Positions 47,412-57,500 of a DNA stretch of 64,000 nucleotides are shown piece by piece. The DNA comes from Xanthostigma xanthostigma (lineage: Eukaryota; Arthropoda; Insecta; Raphidioptera; Raphidiidae): positions 33,109,401 to 33,173,400 of the forward strand of contig OY754472.1 in NCBI GenBank assembly GCA_963575645.1, given 5' to 3'. A program made the position numbers and the translations under genes. A model generated the notes under the pieces. That model was not told the DNA's origin, did not search any database, and was given only the letters and a program-made list of their open reading frames with translations. Positions within the stretch are counted from its first letter, which is position 1; every line of letters starts with the position of its first letter.

Positions 47412-47590
47412 GTTAAATAATAAATATTAAGGTATTAAAATTTTAAAATGGCTCGAGGATTTTTTTTGCAAATAAAATTTTGCAAAGTTAAAAACTCACA
47501 GCGTGAGTAGACCCCGCTGTCCTGCTAAGTCTTCGATTTTGTATTCAGACATTACAAAAGAAGTGATACACAAATTTTCACGCTACTTCA

Positions 47591-47970
47591 AATTCCCATC
47601 CAAAAATGTTTGATAGCTCTCCTACTATAAGTAACAGTTTTCTGAAAATTGGGTACCCAACGGTATTGGTGCTGTTATCATAGTTCATAAAACTATGGCA
47701 ACAGCACCAGTAGCGTCGCAAAGTTTTAAATTAATTCTAAATTAACAAATTAACAAAACTTGCAAAATGATTTATGATGATCTATATTTAAAAAAGAACT
47801 TAGCAAATTTTCATAGAAAACTAAAAATTGGACTCACTTTTGCATTGTTAACCCGAAATTATGTACAATTTGAAAAAATAAATCTTCTTTCTATTCTAAA
47901 AAAAAAATCTCTAATTGCTTTCTGGACACTTGATCTGTTATATTACATTACACAACTATTTTAAAGGACA
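47591..47970. other. No gene recognised
   Basis: An AT-rich 65-codon frame at 47767-47964 has no recognised features. Confidence 0.45.
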
Positions 47971-47974
47971 CGTA

Positions 47975-48445
47975 CAGAATGATTTTTAAGTTGATTCTTC
48001 TTTTATAACAGCGTGTAGAAATCAAATAGAAGAACAAATATTTTAAGTAACTTTTTCATCAAAACTCAAAAATAAGTGAGAAACAGCCGTTCAAAGTTTA
48101 ATTATTTTTTTTAAATTTTATTTAATTAATTCAAAAGTCCGGTTAACACACGCGAAGAAATGATACCATGAATTGGAAATGCATTTCAAATAATTCGCAG
48201 AAGCATGTACAGTAAGCTACGACGCACGCATCTTTGTGTCCAATAAACGGGAACAACTTCGAACAATTCCTGTGAATACTTGATAATGACATAACATAAC
48301 GCCAGGACCGATGTTAAAACTTGATAAAATTGAATAAAACTTTGAAAGCCCGTTTCTCTTTCATTTTTAAGTTTTGTCAAAAAAGTTAGTTGGAATTTGT
48401 TCGTCTATTTGATTTCTACAAGCAATCAACTTAAAAATCATTCTG
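47975..48445. mobile_element. Family L TIR element, copy 2
   Basis: The tips CAGAATGATTTTTAAGTTGA and TCAACTTAAAAATCATTCTG are inverted and each is bordered by TA. Subterminal AAATCAAATAGAAGAACAAA is mirrored by TTTGTTCGTCTATTTGATTT. Short and without the microsatellite or family B insert of copy 1. Confidence 0.85.
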
Positions 48446-48968
48446 TACGTTGGTATATTGTTAGAATTATACACAACACGGTATTATTATTTATTAATTA
48501 GTGGTATTCAATACTAATACACAATAATATATTGTCGAGCATCTATAATTTGAAATAAATAAATATATATACAAATCTCTTTCAAAATAAATAATATCAC
48601 ATCCAAAACTCTATCACAACTGATCAGTTCAAAAGTCTGACAAATTCTACCGCAGTGCAATGATATTTCTAATATAGCAATGACCGACATTGCGTATGTT
48701 ACATTTTATTTGATATTATCCATCTCTTTTTTCCGCAAATCTATAGTCTACGATCTCACTCTATATCTCTCTTTCTCCATTATCTAATAACATTGAAAAT
48801 CAGTTCTATAGCCAATGTCAATAAACGTGCAGTATAATAAATAATTACCGACATTCATGTCTATTTCTACTATTGATAAAATTTCAGCGCACGTCACGCG
48901 ATATTCTCGAGAACAGATGAACCGATTTCAAGAAGACTTTCACTAATGGATAGTAAATTTCGTTAGTT
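48446..48968. other. No gene recognised
   Basis: AT-rich, no supported frame. Confidence 0.5.
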
Positions 48969-48972
48969 TTAA

Positions 48973-49391
48973 GAGTATTCGTCCCTGCAAGTACCCCCTG
49001 CACCCTTCATCTCAATTCTTTACCCCTCGCCTAAAAACGGTTCGCGCTCTCCCGACGCTATTTTTAAAGCTAGAGGGTTCTGGTAAACGCCAAATGAAAG
49101 ACAAAGAATCAGACTACAGATCCTTCAAGCGAATTTTTTGAAAAAAAATCCTGAAAAAACTTACAACCTTTTGAAAAAAATAATAAGTTACGTAATATTT
49201 CACACGTAGGCGAAACTGTTTTTCAAAAAATTCGCCTGAAGGATCTGTAGTCTGATTCTTTGTATTTCATTTGGCGTTTACCAGAACCCTCTAGCTTTAA
49301 AAATAGCGTCGGGAGAGCGCGAACCGCTTTTAGGCGAGGGGAGAAGAATTGAGATGAAGGGTGCAGGGGGTATTTGCAGGGACAAATACTC
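48973..49391. mobile_element. TTAA-flanked hairpin element, about 173-bp arms
   Basis: TTAA at 48969-48972 and 49392-49395. The tips are GAGTATTCGTCCCTGCAAGT and, inverted, GAGTATTTGTCCCTGCAAAT. The arms stay nearly identical through AAAACGGTTCGCGCTCTCCC, GAGGGTTCTGGTAAACGCC and ATCAGACTACAGATCCTTC. The loop is about 75 bp. TTAA duplication is used by piggyBac and Kolobok; the tips do not settle which. Confidence 0.88.
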
Positions 49392-49525
49392 TTAATGTAT
49401 GTTTAAGGGGGAAGTACAGTATAGAATCGAAAAAAAAATCGATTTTCTTTTTATTGGTTCCTATCCGGACAAAATGCGGGCACTCCAAGAGCTGTATTCA
49501 AAATATTCCCGCCACTACAGACATT

Positions 49526-51785
49526 TCGTCGTTAACAAAACGAACAGACGTAACTCCAAATTTAACATTTTTCAGTATAACGTTTTAAAGTTTTTTATGT
49601 TTTATTGTTAAACGCCACTGAGCTATTTATTGAGTTATCAATCTCAAATAAACGACACAGTGTAGTTTATATTATAAGGTTCAGGAACCAGTGATTGTGT
49701 GTAGTAAAAATTGAACACACAGGGGTGATATACACCCCTAAAGCACATACGCCCTTTCGTCTTTTTACTATATGCAACTTCGCATGTCCAGACCTTTAAT
49801 TACGCCACTGATAACTGCGCTTTAAATGTCGCGAATGAGCTGAAAATAGGTTAAAATAATAAAATAAAACACGTAACAAGTAAAGTCAATAGTTTAATGC
49901 GAGTAAATATCAATTTTTTTGTAAACAATATTACGTAAATAAATATTAATGAGGTAAGTTTTCATAAAATTGCACATGCTCTGATAATTGTATTACAGGG
50001 GTTGGTCCTTGGCAAAGTGACATTAGGTCCTTGAACTTTTCTATAGAAATTGTAGTACTAGTATTTAGAATAGGTGGATCGCTGTTTGGAGTTACTGACG
50101 ATCTCGTATTCATAGTAATGCTGCGGTACTGGTTTGTCAGATGGCTTTCAGTGAAATATAATTGTTCAAAGTATTAGTAACCATAATTTCTTTAACATTT
50201 TTCCAGTCAATTCCAGTATCTCCTAAATCGTCTTTCCTAATCGCTAATATTCGTAAATCACGTGCAAGAGTTTTAAAATGAAGGAAATTTTGAGAATTAA
50301 GGCAATTGACAATATACGAATAATCTTCTTGAGTGCTAAATGGATAATTGAAACCAACTGTGAAGGCACGAAAATGTCCCCTGATTTTTCTATTGCAGTA
50401 CTGATTGTACTATGCACAGAATCACCTTTATTCTGTCCATGATGAGCTTCAAAAAACGACAAGGTAATAGATTTAATATTTTTCGATGTGGAAATAATAT
50501 GCAGCAACATGGCGGCAACGATTGAATTTTTATTTTGCCCGCTGCACCCATCGGAAAATAAATGTACAGTGTGAACTCCATCTAGGTCAAGTTTTTTAAG
50601 ATACATACTAAGACAAGTTGAGATTTCACAAGAACCCCGTTTGCTGAGTCCTTCATGCCAAAAATAGCATTGACATTGCTTTGATTGTAGGTTGTAAATC
50701 ATAAAATTGTAATTAGCGAGTCTACGACTGTAGAAAATCTGGCTATGTTCTTTCTCACAACCGTCAACGATATATTTCTCTGGAGTTGGTGTTATTACTA
50801 TTAAATTGTGATTATATTCGCAAGGTCCCATTTGACCGAAATGCTCCCAGCATAGCAAGCATAAACAACGAACACATCTTCTCTCTGACAATTTCCAGCT
50901 TGACAACGATCACCATAGGTAGGATTCTTGTCTACATCATCAAACTCGGACAAATAAATATCATCGTCTTCTGCAGTATTCTCCATTTCTTGGTGTCTAT
51001 TTTTATCATCATGAGGATAATTAGTTATTGTATCGGAAACTATTCTCTTTTCAATAAGAATCGCCTGTTTCAAAATCTCGAGAGGTGTATCATCATCATC
51101 ATCCTCAGTGTCGAAAATTGTATTAACTGTTTCATCTTCAACTTGCAGAACAGTTCCAAAATACCATTTTTTGTCTGGTTTCCAGTACATTTTAATTTGC
51201 ACCCCTACGTCAATTTTTTCTGGTTTTATAACGGCTTCCATGTCTGATTGGGAAACTACATTCTTCGTCCCATCATCCCAAAGCACGAGGACGTCCATTA
51301 TTACGGCAAACACACTATTCGACTTTGCAAAATAGAAAACGCAATATTAGAAATAAAAAACAGCGATAATTATTAATCAAAATGCGCTACAAGAATTCAT
51401 TCTTAGCCTCATTATTCCAATGGATGAGTAAGTTCATCAACATGGCACACTATATTTTGAATTTATAAAGTAGAAAACGCAATATTAAGTAAAAGAAAAC
51501 ACTTACCGGTAATTATTCAGGAGGGCGTATCTCACAACAACTCACAATAAGTACTCACTATAATAAAACGAATGGCCGTAAGTCAAGTTACGCCGGTACG
51601 TCGTTTTTCAAGTTAACACTAAACTAAGATGTGCCCGTGCAACGATTTCTATAAAGTAGGTTTCTAGGTGCAGAAGAGCTACGCCACTTCGTCATATCAT
51701 AGATTTGATATACGCGAATTTCGTGATAGGCTTAACTCAAAACCGCCAATTTTCGAGTTACGCCTGTTCGTATTGTTAGCGACGA
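49526..51785 (-). mobile_element. Inner inverted-repeat pair around the coding relic
   Basis: TCGTCGTTAACAAAACGAAC, then AGACGTAACTC at 49526-49556, is mirrored at 51753-51785 (GAGTTACGCCTGTTCGTATT, then GTTAGCGACGA). Flanks give no certain target duplication. It encloses the pseudogene with about 600 bp downstream and 470 bp upstream of it. Confidence 0.55.
50137..51313 (-). pseudogene. Tudor/chromo-like plus DUF7869-like transposon protein, frame-shifted
   Basis: Three successive minus-strand segments in different frames look like one protein. First (51313-50801): a likely start at 51298, then MDVLVLWDDGTKNVV, DVGVQIKMYWKPDKKWYFGT, a small-barrel (Tudor/chromo-like) domain, and an acidic stretch. 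Second (50906-50244): cysteine-rich CVRCLCLLCWEHF, then HLFSDGCSGQNKN (residues 115-127) and FFEAHHGQNKGDSVHS (151-166). The SDxCxGQNxN and GxNxGDxxHS signatures occur in a large family of uncharacterised arthropod proteins (DUF7869-like, from memory) that I take to be transposon-derived. Third: after a shift near 50350 a further open stretch of about 70 codons, including SYIVNCLN and GIDWKNVKEIM, runs to a TGA at 50137-50139. At least two shifts make it a pseudogene, unless introns explain them; I see no convincing splice sites. Confidence 0.65.
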
Positions 51786-52511
51786 TTTGTTTGCGGGCGC
51801 GTGTCGTCTGAGAAGGGGCGTTTCTTCCCTGTCGTTGTGTGAGTCAGCTTACTTGTGTTCTTACTATCCCCTCCTATCTCCCGCAGGAAAGCACAGGACG
51901 ATGGAATCGACAAAAATGGATTGCTGTATTCGGACTGGTAAAAATGTTTTTTTTTAAGTTATTACCAAAATAACCCGTTTTTTTCTTTACATGGCTTTTT
52001 CTCTAAACAACATTTTTCAATATGGCAGGCACTCTCCAGAGTGTAAAAAAAAAGATATTTTTATGCGGTTTTCGACAAACGATTTTAAAAGAACCTTATT
52101 CTCGTGTGAACAACTAAAATTTGGCATTTTTTCGGAAATATTTTTTAAGGCGTTGTAAAACTCAATTTTTTTCAATTTTCTAAAATGTTTTAAAGTCGCA
52201 AACAAATTTTGTGACCCTCATGCTGTTGTTTACACGATAGCGGCAAGTATCGTGAGTAAAAATATTCTTTCTTTTGTTTCAGAGCATTTGAAAAGCAGCT
52301 AGAGACTAGAGTACCTGCTGTCCGATCCCTTTTTTCGCTTAAGTTGCTGGGCTCACTGGAGCGAATTGATTTTTTCAAAAAAGGAATTGTACCTGAAACA
52401 TAGCTTAATAATAAATCTTAATATAAAAATGCTCAGTGTTATATTTAAGTCAAAATTAATTTTCAAAAACACTCCTCATTTTGACCCCTCTAGACTGTAC
52501 TCCTCCCTTAA

Positions 52512-52747
52512 CTGACGGCGCGGTCCGGCTTCGTCCGAATTTGTAGATAGTCATCGTTTTTTCGTCGACTTACGTTGCAAAATTGGTCTCCACGAATAGC
52601 GCTTTTTATTTTAACGCAATAATAGATAGCCTATGTCCGTCCTGAAGGTCCATTCTAAATATTGGGGAAACAATTTTTGAAATCGGATGAGTAGTTTCGG
52701 AGATTACCTACTACATCGAAACTTTACTTCTTTATAATTTTAGTACA
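52512..52747 (-). mobile_element. Hel-1 Helitron copy, abutting the TTAA element
   Basis: The 3' end (CTGACGGCGCGGTCCGGCTT on the plus strand) is a decayed ACTAGCGG... tip lying directly after the TTAA. GTCTCCACGAATAGCGC, CCGTCCTGAAGGTCC and TGAGTAGTTTCGGAGATTAC are family landmarks. The 5' end is near TTTTAGTACA. Confidence 0.8.
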
Positions 52748-52879
52748 AATAAAAATTTTACCAGTGAAGAGAATAAAATAAAAATTCAACTCAATTCTCA
52801 AGTTCTTTTTTGTCAATTAGGGATCTAGAAGATACTACCTAAATGCCATAATTGTTTTAGTTAGACGAGAAGAATTTTT

Positions 52880-53330
52880 CTTCATACCTCGATCGAAAGT
52901 GTCTACTTTCGGCACCAATTGTAAGGCAGAAAGTCTAACAATTACCTACTCGTTGGTGGGATTACATTCTACAATACGGGAAGTTCGTACATTCGTGCGA
53001 TAGTAAAGCAAAAACAACCAATCAACTGTTGTTTAGATGTCGCTTCCATAGCAATTATATTATATTTTAGTTAATAGTCGCGAACAGCTGTCATTATTGT
53101 TTTTACGTATAACATTAAAGCTTCTTGCTTGGAATTTATCTGTATTTTTATGTAATTAATTAATTAATGCATTTAATAAGCGTTCTTACGACCGAGGTAT
53201 GAAGGAAAATAGTATACACCACACTGGCCGAAAATGTGATATCTTGCCCTTTGCGTCATGATGCCCTTGACTACGCCTCAGGCATCGTGGCATAAATATA
53301 ACACTTTCGGCCCTTGTGGTGTAATATTAC
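52880..53330 (+). repeat. Family J element, copy 2, with following palindrome
   Basis: CTTCATACCTCGATCGAAAG and, inverted at 53188-53204, CTTCATACCTCGGTCGTAAG bound the first 325 bp. As in copy 1, the element is followed by CTGGCCGAAAATGTGATATC ... ATAACACTTTCGGCCC (53223-53315). The shared order suggests that element and palindrome move or are copied together. Confidence 0.75.
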
Positions 53331-53570
53331 TATTTTTGCTCGACGGGCAGAAAGCGTCAACTTTCGTCCCGCTGCGCTAAACGAAGTTGCCTCTTCCTGC
53401 CTACGTCGAGCAAAAAAATAGTATACACATCACAGGAAGTAAATTCTTACTTTACTTCCCTAAGATCACATCTTTGTTGACCTCGGCTTTGCCTCGGCCA
53501 ACAATTATATGTGATCTCAGACATTTCTTACTTTACTTCCCTAGATGTGTAATATACTATTTTATGACCA
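53331..53570. repeat. Cluster of short palindromes
   Basis: TTTTTGCTCGACG ... CGTCGAGCAAAAA (53333-53417) is followed by AATAGTATACACATCACAGG ... GTGTAATATACTATT (53419-53566). Inside, ACTTTACTTCCCTA occurs twice around a GATCACAT...ATGTGATC pair. Confidence 0.7.
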
Positions 53571-53707
53571 GTAAAATCTCTCCATGAGAGACAATTTTCA
53601 AAAACGTGAAATTCAGAAACTACTTACGAAATTATATATTTTCAAAAAATATGATATTTTTTCTCGCATACCTGAAACAAAAGAAAAAACGTGTTAACAT
53701 TTTTATA

Positions 53708-54001
53708 CAAATCTTTGATTAACGTCTGAATAGAACTCTTCAAATAAATAAAATTGCCGACCAATATTTCTCAGACATAATATATTGACAAAAAAATAAT
53801 AAAAATACAAAACAATATAACACAACATGACGTTTCGATCCGAATTTGGATCTTCTTCAGAAATATCTAAAAAATATAAAAGTTAATTAGTAGTATTAAG
53901 TTATTTATTATCTAATAGAATGCACGAAAGATTGAAAGTATTTTTTATTATTTTTTGTCAATATATGGTTTGAGAAAAATTGGTCGACAATTTTATTTAT
54001 T
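53708..54001 (-). mobile_element. Family F element with 14-bp TSD
   Basis: TTAACATTTTTATA occurs at 53694-53707 and 54002-54015. Inside are CAAATCTTTGATTAACGTCT at one end, and AAATAAATAAAATTGCCGAC with its inverted partner GTCGACAATTTTATTTAT near both ends. The centre has TGACGTTTCGATCCGAATTT and GGATCTTCTTCAGAAAT. A 14-bp duplication is longer than DNA transposons usually give and closer to retroposition. Confidence 0.75.
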
Positions 54002-54015
54002 TTAACATTTTTATA

Positions 54016-54720
54016 TGTCGAAACACCTTTATACTTTTAATTAAAAAAAAAAAAAAAAAAAACAAAAAAAAAACATTTTTATTCTAAAGCGTGCACTTAA
54101 TAAATTAAAAATAGTTACAGTATTTCTCTGTAAGCCCATAAATCTCTCGGACAGCTCAAAATGAATGTTTTTCAAAGAGGAGCGTAAAATTTAAATGAAC
54201 CAAATTCCAGACGCATTTTAGATTTGAACTTTTAATTAGACGCCTACTTCTATGGTACTATTCTGAATGGTCAATGTAAGAATTTACAGTAATGTTAATT
54301 TTTTGTCACTTTTTAACAAATTTAACATCACATACGTTAAAGTAAGACAGAAACTTAACAATATTGTTAATTTTAACAATGACCATTCAGAATAACACCA
54401 TTACTTTTAATAAAAGCATTATTTCCACAATAAATAATTTCCATAAGCCATTTCAATGGTTGCCAACGTGAAAATAATTAACCAATGTTGAATAAAATAT
54501 TTATAAGAGGTTTGTAAATAAAATAGACTACACAGTTAGATTTTTAAAACCCGAACACATTTTTTTTCGTTGAGGAAGGGTTTTCGAAAAAAGTTTCGGA
54601 CAAAATCTGCAGGGAATCAAGGGGGAAAAACATGTATGTATTTTTTTTTTCATTTGGTGAAGATACTTTCGAGATATCAAGATCATCTTCACTTTTTTAA
54701 ATAGGAGAATACAAATTCAA
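54016..54720. other. No gene recognised; A-rich run at 54043-54075
   Basis: A nearly pure A tract of about 33 bp, then AT-rich sequence. ATGGTACTATTCTGAATGGT (54252) and its approximate mirror CCATTCAGAATAACACCATT (54384) bracket a weak inverted repeat. Confidence 0.5.
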
Positions 54721-54729
54721 TAAATCGAA

Positions 54730-54757
54730 GAATCTCGCAAGAGATTCTTTTCTGTGC
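54730..54757 (+). repeat. Isolated hairpin plus TTCTGTGC module
   Basis: GAATCTC-GCAA-GAGATTC is a perfect 7-bp stem with a four-base loop, followed by TTTTCTGTGC. The same plan, stem-loop then TTCTGTGC, recurs three times in the palindrome at 55943-56503. Confidence 0.6.
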
Positions 54758-54940
54758 TAAATGCCAACAAATCTCTAGCGTATTCTTATACATTGATTTT
54801 GCCTTTCTCCCATATAACGCCGTGTATATGAAGCAAGTTTCCAAGTTTTATAGTTCTGTGACCACGTGACTTTCATAGGACCGATTTTTCGTATCACCCA
54901 TATATACTTCTGTACCACAATAACAGCTTATATTGTGAGA

Positions 54941-55160
54941 GTGCGCGTGGACGAGCGGTTACGACGTTAGGCTAGTAATAACTATAATAACAGGGTCTTG
55001 AGTTCGAATCCCGCCAGCATCATTGGAAAATTTTTTTTTCAATTTTTAATTTATGTTTTTAATTGTTTTTTTAGTTTTAATTTATTTTCTCAATTTTTTT
55101 CTCATATATTTTTATTTCTTTTTTAATTTTTAATTTTTATTTTCTTGTTTTTTGAAAAAT
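54941..55160 (+). mobile_element. SINE-like family S1: type II tRNA head and T-rich body
   Basis: The head (54941-55016) has GTGGACGAGCGGTTACGACG, anticodon-region GCTAGTAATA and GAGTTCGAATCCCGCCAGC. It is followed by CATCATTGGAAAA and a long T-rich body. The unit at 59893-59965 (minus) has the same AGT-bearing loop and the same CATCATTGGAAAA junction, so they form one family. Stems pair poorly; not a working tRNA. Confidence 0.65.
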
Positions 55161-55648
55161 TCACTTTCGTCAAATCTTTTATTAAAAAATAACAAAATAT
55201 ATGATTAAAGTTAGATTTAAATAAATTAATTTATTAAAAAACATATTTATCATAAAAAGTGCAACAAAAATTAAAAAGTGAAAAGATTACGAAGTGAAAC
55301 TTCTTTTTTTAATGCAAAATAAGTATTTTACAAATGATATGAAAAAAATTTGTATTTTTAATGGTGGGCCTTGTTCATTGATTTTTTTTCATGCCTTCAA
55401 AATGTGCCTTCATGGAATCTTCAAGAATATCCATATTTCAAATGAATATAAAAAAGAATCATGTATCACAGAGCATAGACTTGTTATAGCTCATTTTTAT
55501 TTTTTATAGACTTCACATGGATTGTTGACAAATTGAATGTCATGGTATTCGCATGGAGGTGTGATGAGCCGATTGCACCAGTAGGTGTTGCACCGCGGCA
55601 GCACTGGACTACGCGGCAAAATATAAATGCACTTTTGTAGTACTGTTT
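55161..55648. other. No gene recognised
   Basis: AT-rich; a 71-codon frame at 55294-55509 is unsupported. Confidence 0.45.
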
Positions 55649-55732
55649 GTTAAATGAGAAGTAAAAATCAAAAGTCGATTATTGCAATTTCTATAACCGA
55701 CTTTTGATTGTTACTTCTTATTTAACAAAATA
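55649..55732. repeat. Short hairpin, about 32-bp arms
   Basis: GTTAAATGAGAAGTAAAAAT, CAAAAGTCG is mirrored by CGACTTTTGATTGTTACTTC, TTATTTAAC around a 20-bp loop. Confidence 0.85.
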
Positions 55733-55815
55733 CATGAGAGACGCGCTCGAAACCACAGTTGCATGGAGTAAGGATCGTGTTGTTTTTTACAATACATATT
55801 CTAATTTCGGAGATT

Positions 55816-55880
55816 CATTGCATTTAAATACAACAATATGAACACTTTTATTGCATTTAAATACAACAATATAAAAAATG
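55816..55880 (+). repeat. Tandem 35-bp duplication
   Basis: TGCATTTAAATACAACAATA occurs twice, 35 bp apart, just left of the large palindrome. Confidence 0.85.
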
Positions 55881-55942
55881 CACATATGTTTATTTTGGAG
55901 GAAAAATAAAAATAATGTCTCACACTTTGGAAAAAGACGTGA

Positions 55943-56503
55943 AATCTTAAAAAAAAAACTTCGGAGAAGTAAAAACTTCGTTCTGTGCTAAATTCAAAAA
56001 CTTGAGGCGACTGAATCTTAAGATTATAACTTAAAAAAAAAGAATTTCGAGGCAGACAAGAAATTGAAATCAAGCTCGAAATTCTGTGCGTAAGACGTCG
56101 AAAAAAAATGAATTTCGAGGCAGACAAGGAATTGAAATCCAACCTTGAAATTCTGTGCTTATAAAAGCTACAAGAGCAACAGCAAAAAAAAGTGCACAGA
56201 CGGCGTTTTTTTAGTGGTAACTAAAGGAGTTATGCGAACACCGTCTTTGCATTTTTTTTTTGCTGTTGCTCTTGTAGCTTTTATAAGCACAGAATTTCAA
56301 GGTTGGATTTCAATTCCTTGTCTGCCTCGAAATTCATTTTTTTTCGACGTCTTACGCACAGAATTTCGAGCTTGATTTCAATTTCTTGTCTGCCTCGAAA
56401 TTCTTTTTTTTTAAGTTATAATCTTAAGATTCAGTCGCCTCAAGTTTTTGAATTTAGCACAGAACGAAGTTTTTACTTCTCCGAAGTTTTTTTTTTAAGA
56501 TTT
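55943..56503. repeat. Large near-perfect palindrome, about 250-bp arms
   Basis: The left arm 55943-56191 and right arm 56252-56503 are reverse complements with no mismatch that I can see over about 235 bp. The stem continues less perfectly into the loop (GACGGCG / CACCGTC). Each arm carries three modules ending in TTCTGTGC (55981-55988, 56082-56089, 56151-56158 on the left), two of them about 69 bp apart and starting GAATTTCGAGGCAGACAAG. Mirrored open frames are a symmetry artefact. Confidence 0.95.
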
Positions 56504-56549
56504 TATATACATACTTATTATAAAGTATAGTACCAAAAGGAAGCCCGTT

Positions 56550-56585
56550 ATGTGGCCGAGCGATCAACTGCGCCAACCTTGCAAT
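56550..56585 (+). repeat. Truncated tRNA-like sequence
   Basis: TGTGGCCGAGCGATCAACTG resembles the first third of a class II tRNA (acceptor and D arm). The anticodon and T arms are absent. Confidence 0.4.
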
Positions 56586-56965
56586 TTAAATTTTATTCTT
56601 CTCTTTTCACTAATGACAATTTTTTTATATTTCCTATTAGTTAATTAAAAAAAAGTTAAATATAATAATTTTGTTGCTTTTTTGTTTACATAAATTGTAA
56701 ACATTAAAATAAAACACGTAAGAGTCATGTTTGATACCTAAATTTGTAAAAAAGATGTAAATTTTGTACAGAAAATTCTTTTATATAGATATTATAATTT
56801 AACGGTAGAAAGTATATTATACGATTGTTATTATAATTAGGGAAAACAGAAAAGCAGGTCATATATTATTATTATATAAGGTTGAAAATGGAATTAACTT
56901 AAAATGATATAATAGTCGCCTGAGGGCATTAACTGCCGTAGCTTCTCAGAAAAAGAATATTCGGA
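56586..56965. other. No gene recognised
   Basis: AT-rich, nothing supported. Confidence 0.5.
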
Positions 56966-56973
56966 GTCTGTCT

Positions 56974-57492
56974 CAGGGTTGACAGACGTACGAGAAATCT
57001 CGTACAATTACGAGATTTACAGTTTTTGTACGAGATACAAGAATAACAAAATTCTAGTACAATTTTGTACGAGATTTTAACAATGATGACTGCCTTCGCT
57101 AGGTATCAGCCAAAAAGTGTGAGAATTTGCATATTTATCTACTTTACACACCACAAAACGATCGACTGGGCGCATCACTAAATGCACTACTTCATTACTA
57201 TATGAAACTAGACAACTTGAGTGGGGAATCCCCGTTTAATGTATTTGTTTGTTGTTGTCCTTATTACACTAATGTTAATCACTATCAGTTCTAATTCTTG
57301 CATTTGAATTGACAGCTAAAAGCTCAAAGAATATGACTACTCAAAGTTAAATAGTATAGTAACTAGCATAAATTATAAATTTTATTCGATATACGTACTT
57401 TAAATTTATACTTGTACGAGATTAACTGTTGAAAGTACGAGATATTTAGCAACACTGGTACGAGAAAAAAAATCCGTTATCTGGCAACCCTG
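56974..57492. mobile_element. hAT-type MITE with perfect 8-bp TSD
   Basis: GTCTGTCT at 56966-56973 and 57493-57500. The tips are CAGGGTTGACAGACGTACGA and, inverted, CAGGGTTGCCAGATAACGG. Subterminal GTACGAGAT motifs occur several times near both ends in both orientations, as transposase-binding repeats often do. No coding. Confidence 0.92.
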
Positions 57493-57500
57493 GTCTGTCT

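Larger units (their letters stand above)
46755..47590 (+). repeat. Family H repeat, split by Helitron
   Basis: CATTTAGACACGACTAAAT before the Helitron, then AAATATTAAGGTATTAAAAT and CTTCGATTTTGTATTCAGAC after it, parallel the uninterrupted copy at 21965-22180. Confidence 0.7.
49407..52507 (-). mobile_element. 3.1-kb TTAA-flanked transposon
   Basis: TTAA at 49403-49406 and 52508-52511. The tips GGGGGAAGTACAGTATAGA and, inverted, GGGAGGAGTACAGTCTAGAG give TTAAGGGRGRAGTACAGT on both ends. The only substantial coding remnant of the window lies inside on the minus strand. A second inverted pair (49526 / 51785) is nested, either as subterminal repeats or as a separate element. Confidence 0.6.

Noticed and set aside
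48973-49391. piggyBac assignment for the TTAA-flanked hairpin
   Set aside because: TTAA duplication is shared with Kolobok, and no transposase or diagnostic tip decides; left unassigned.
55801-56530. Two frames on opposite strands encoding an identical peptide
   Set aside because: A necessary result of the near-perfect palindrome; no independent coding evidence.
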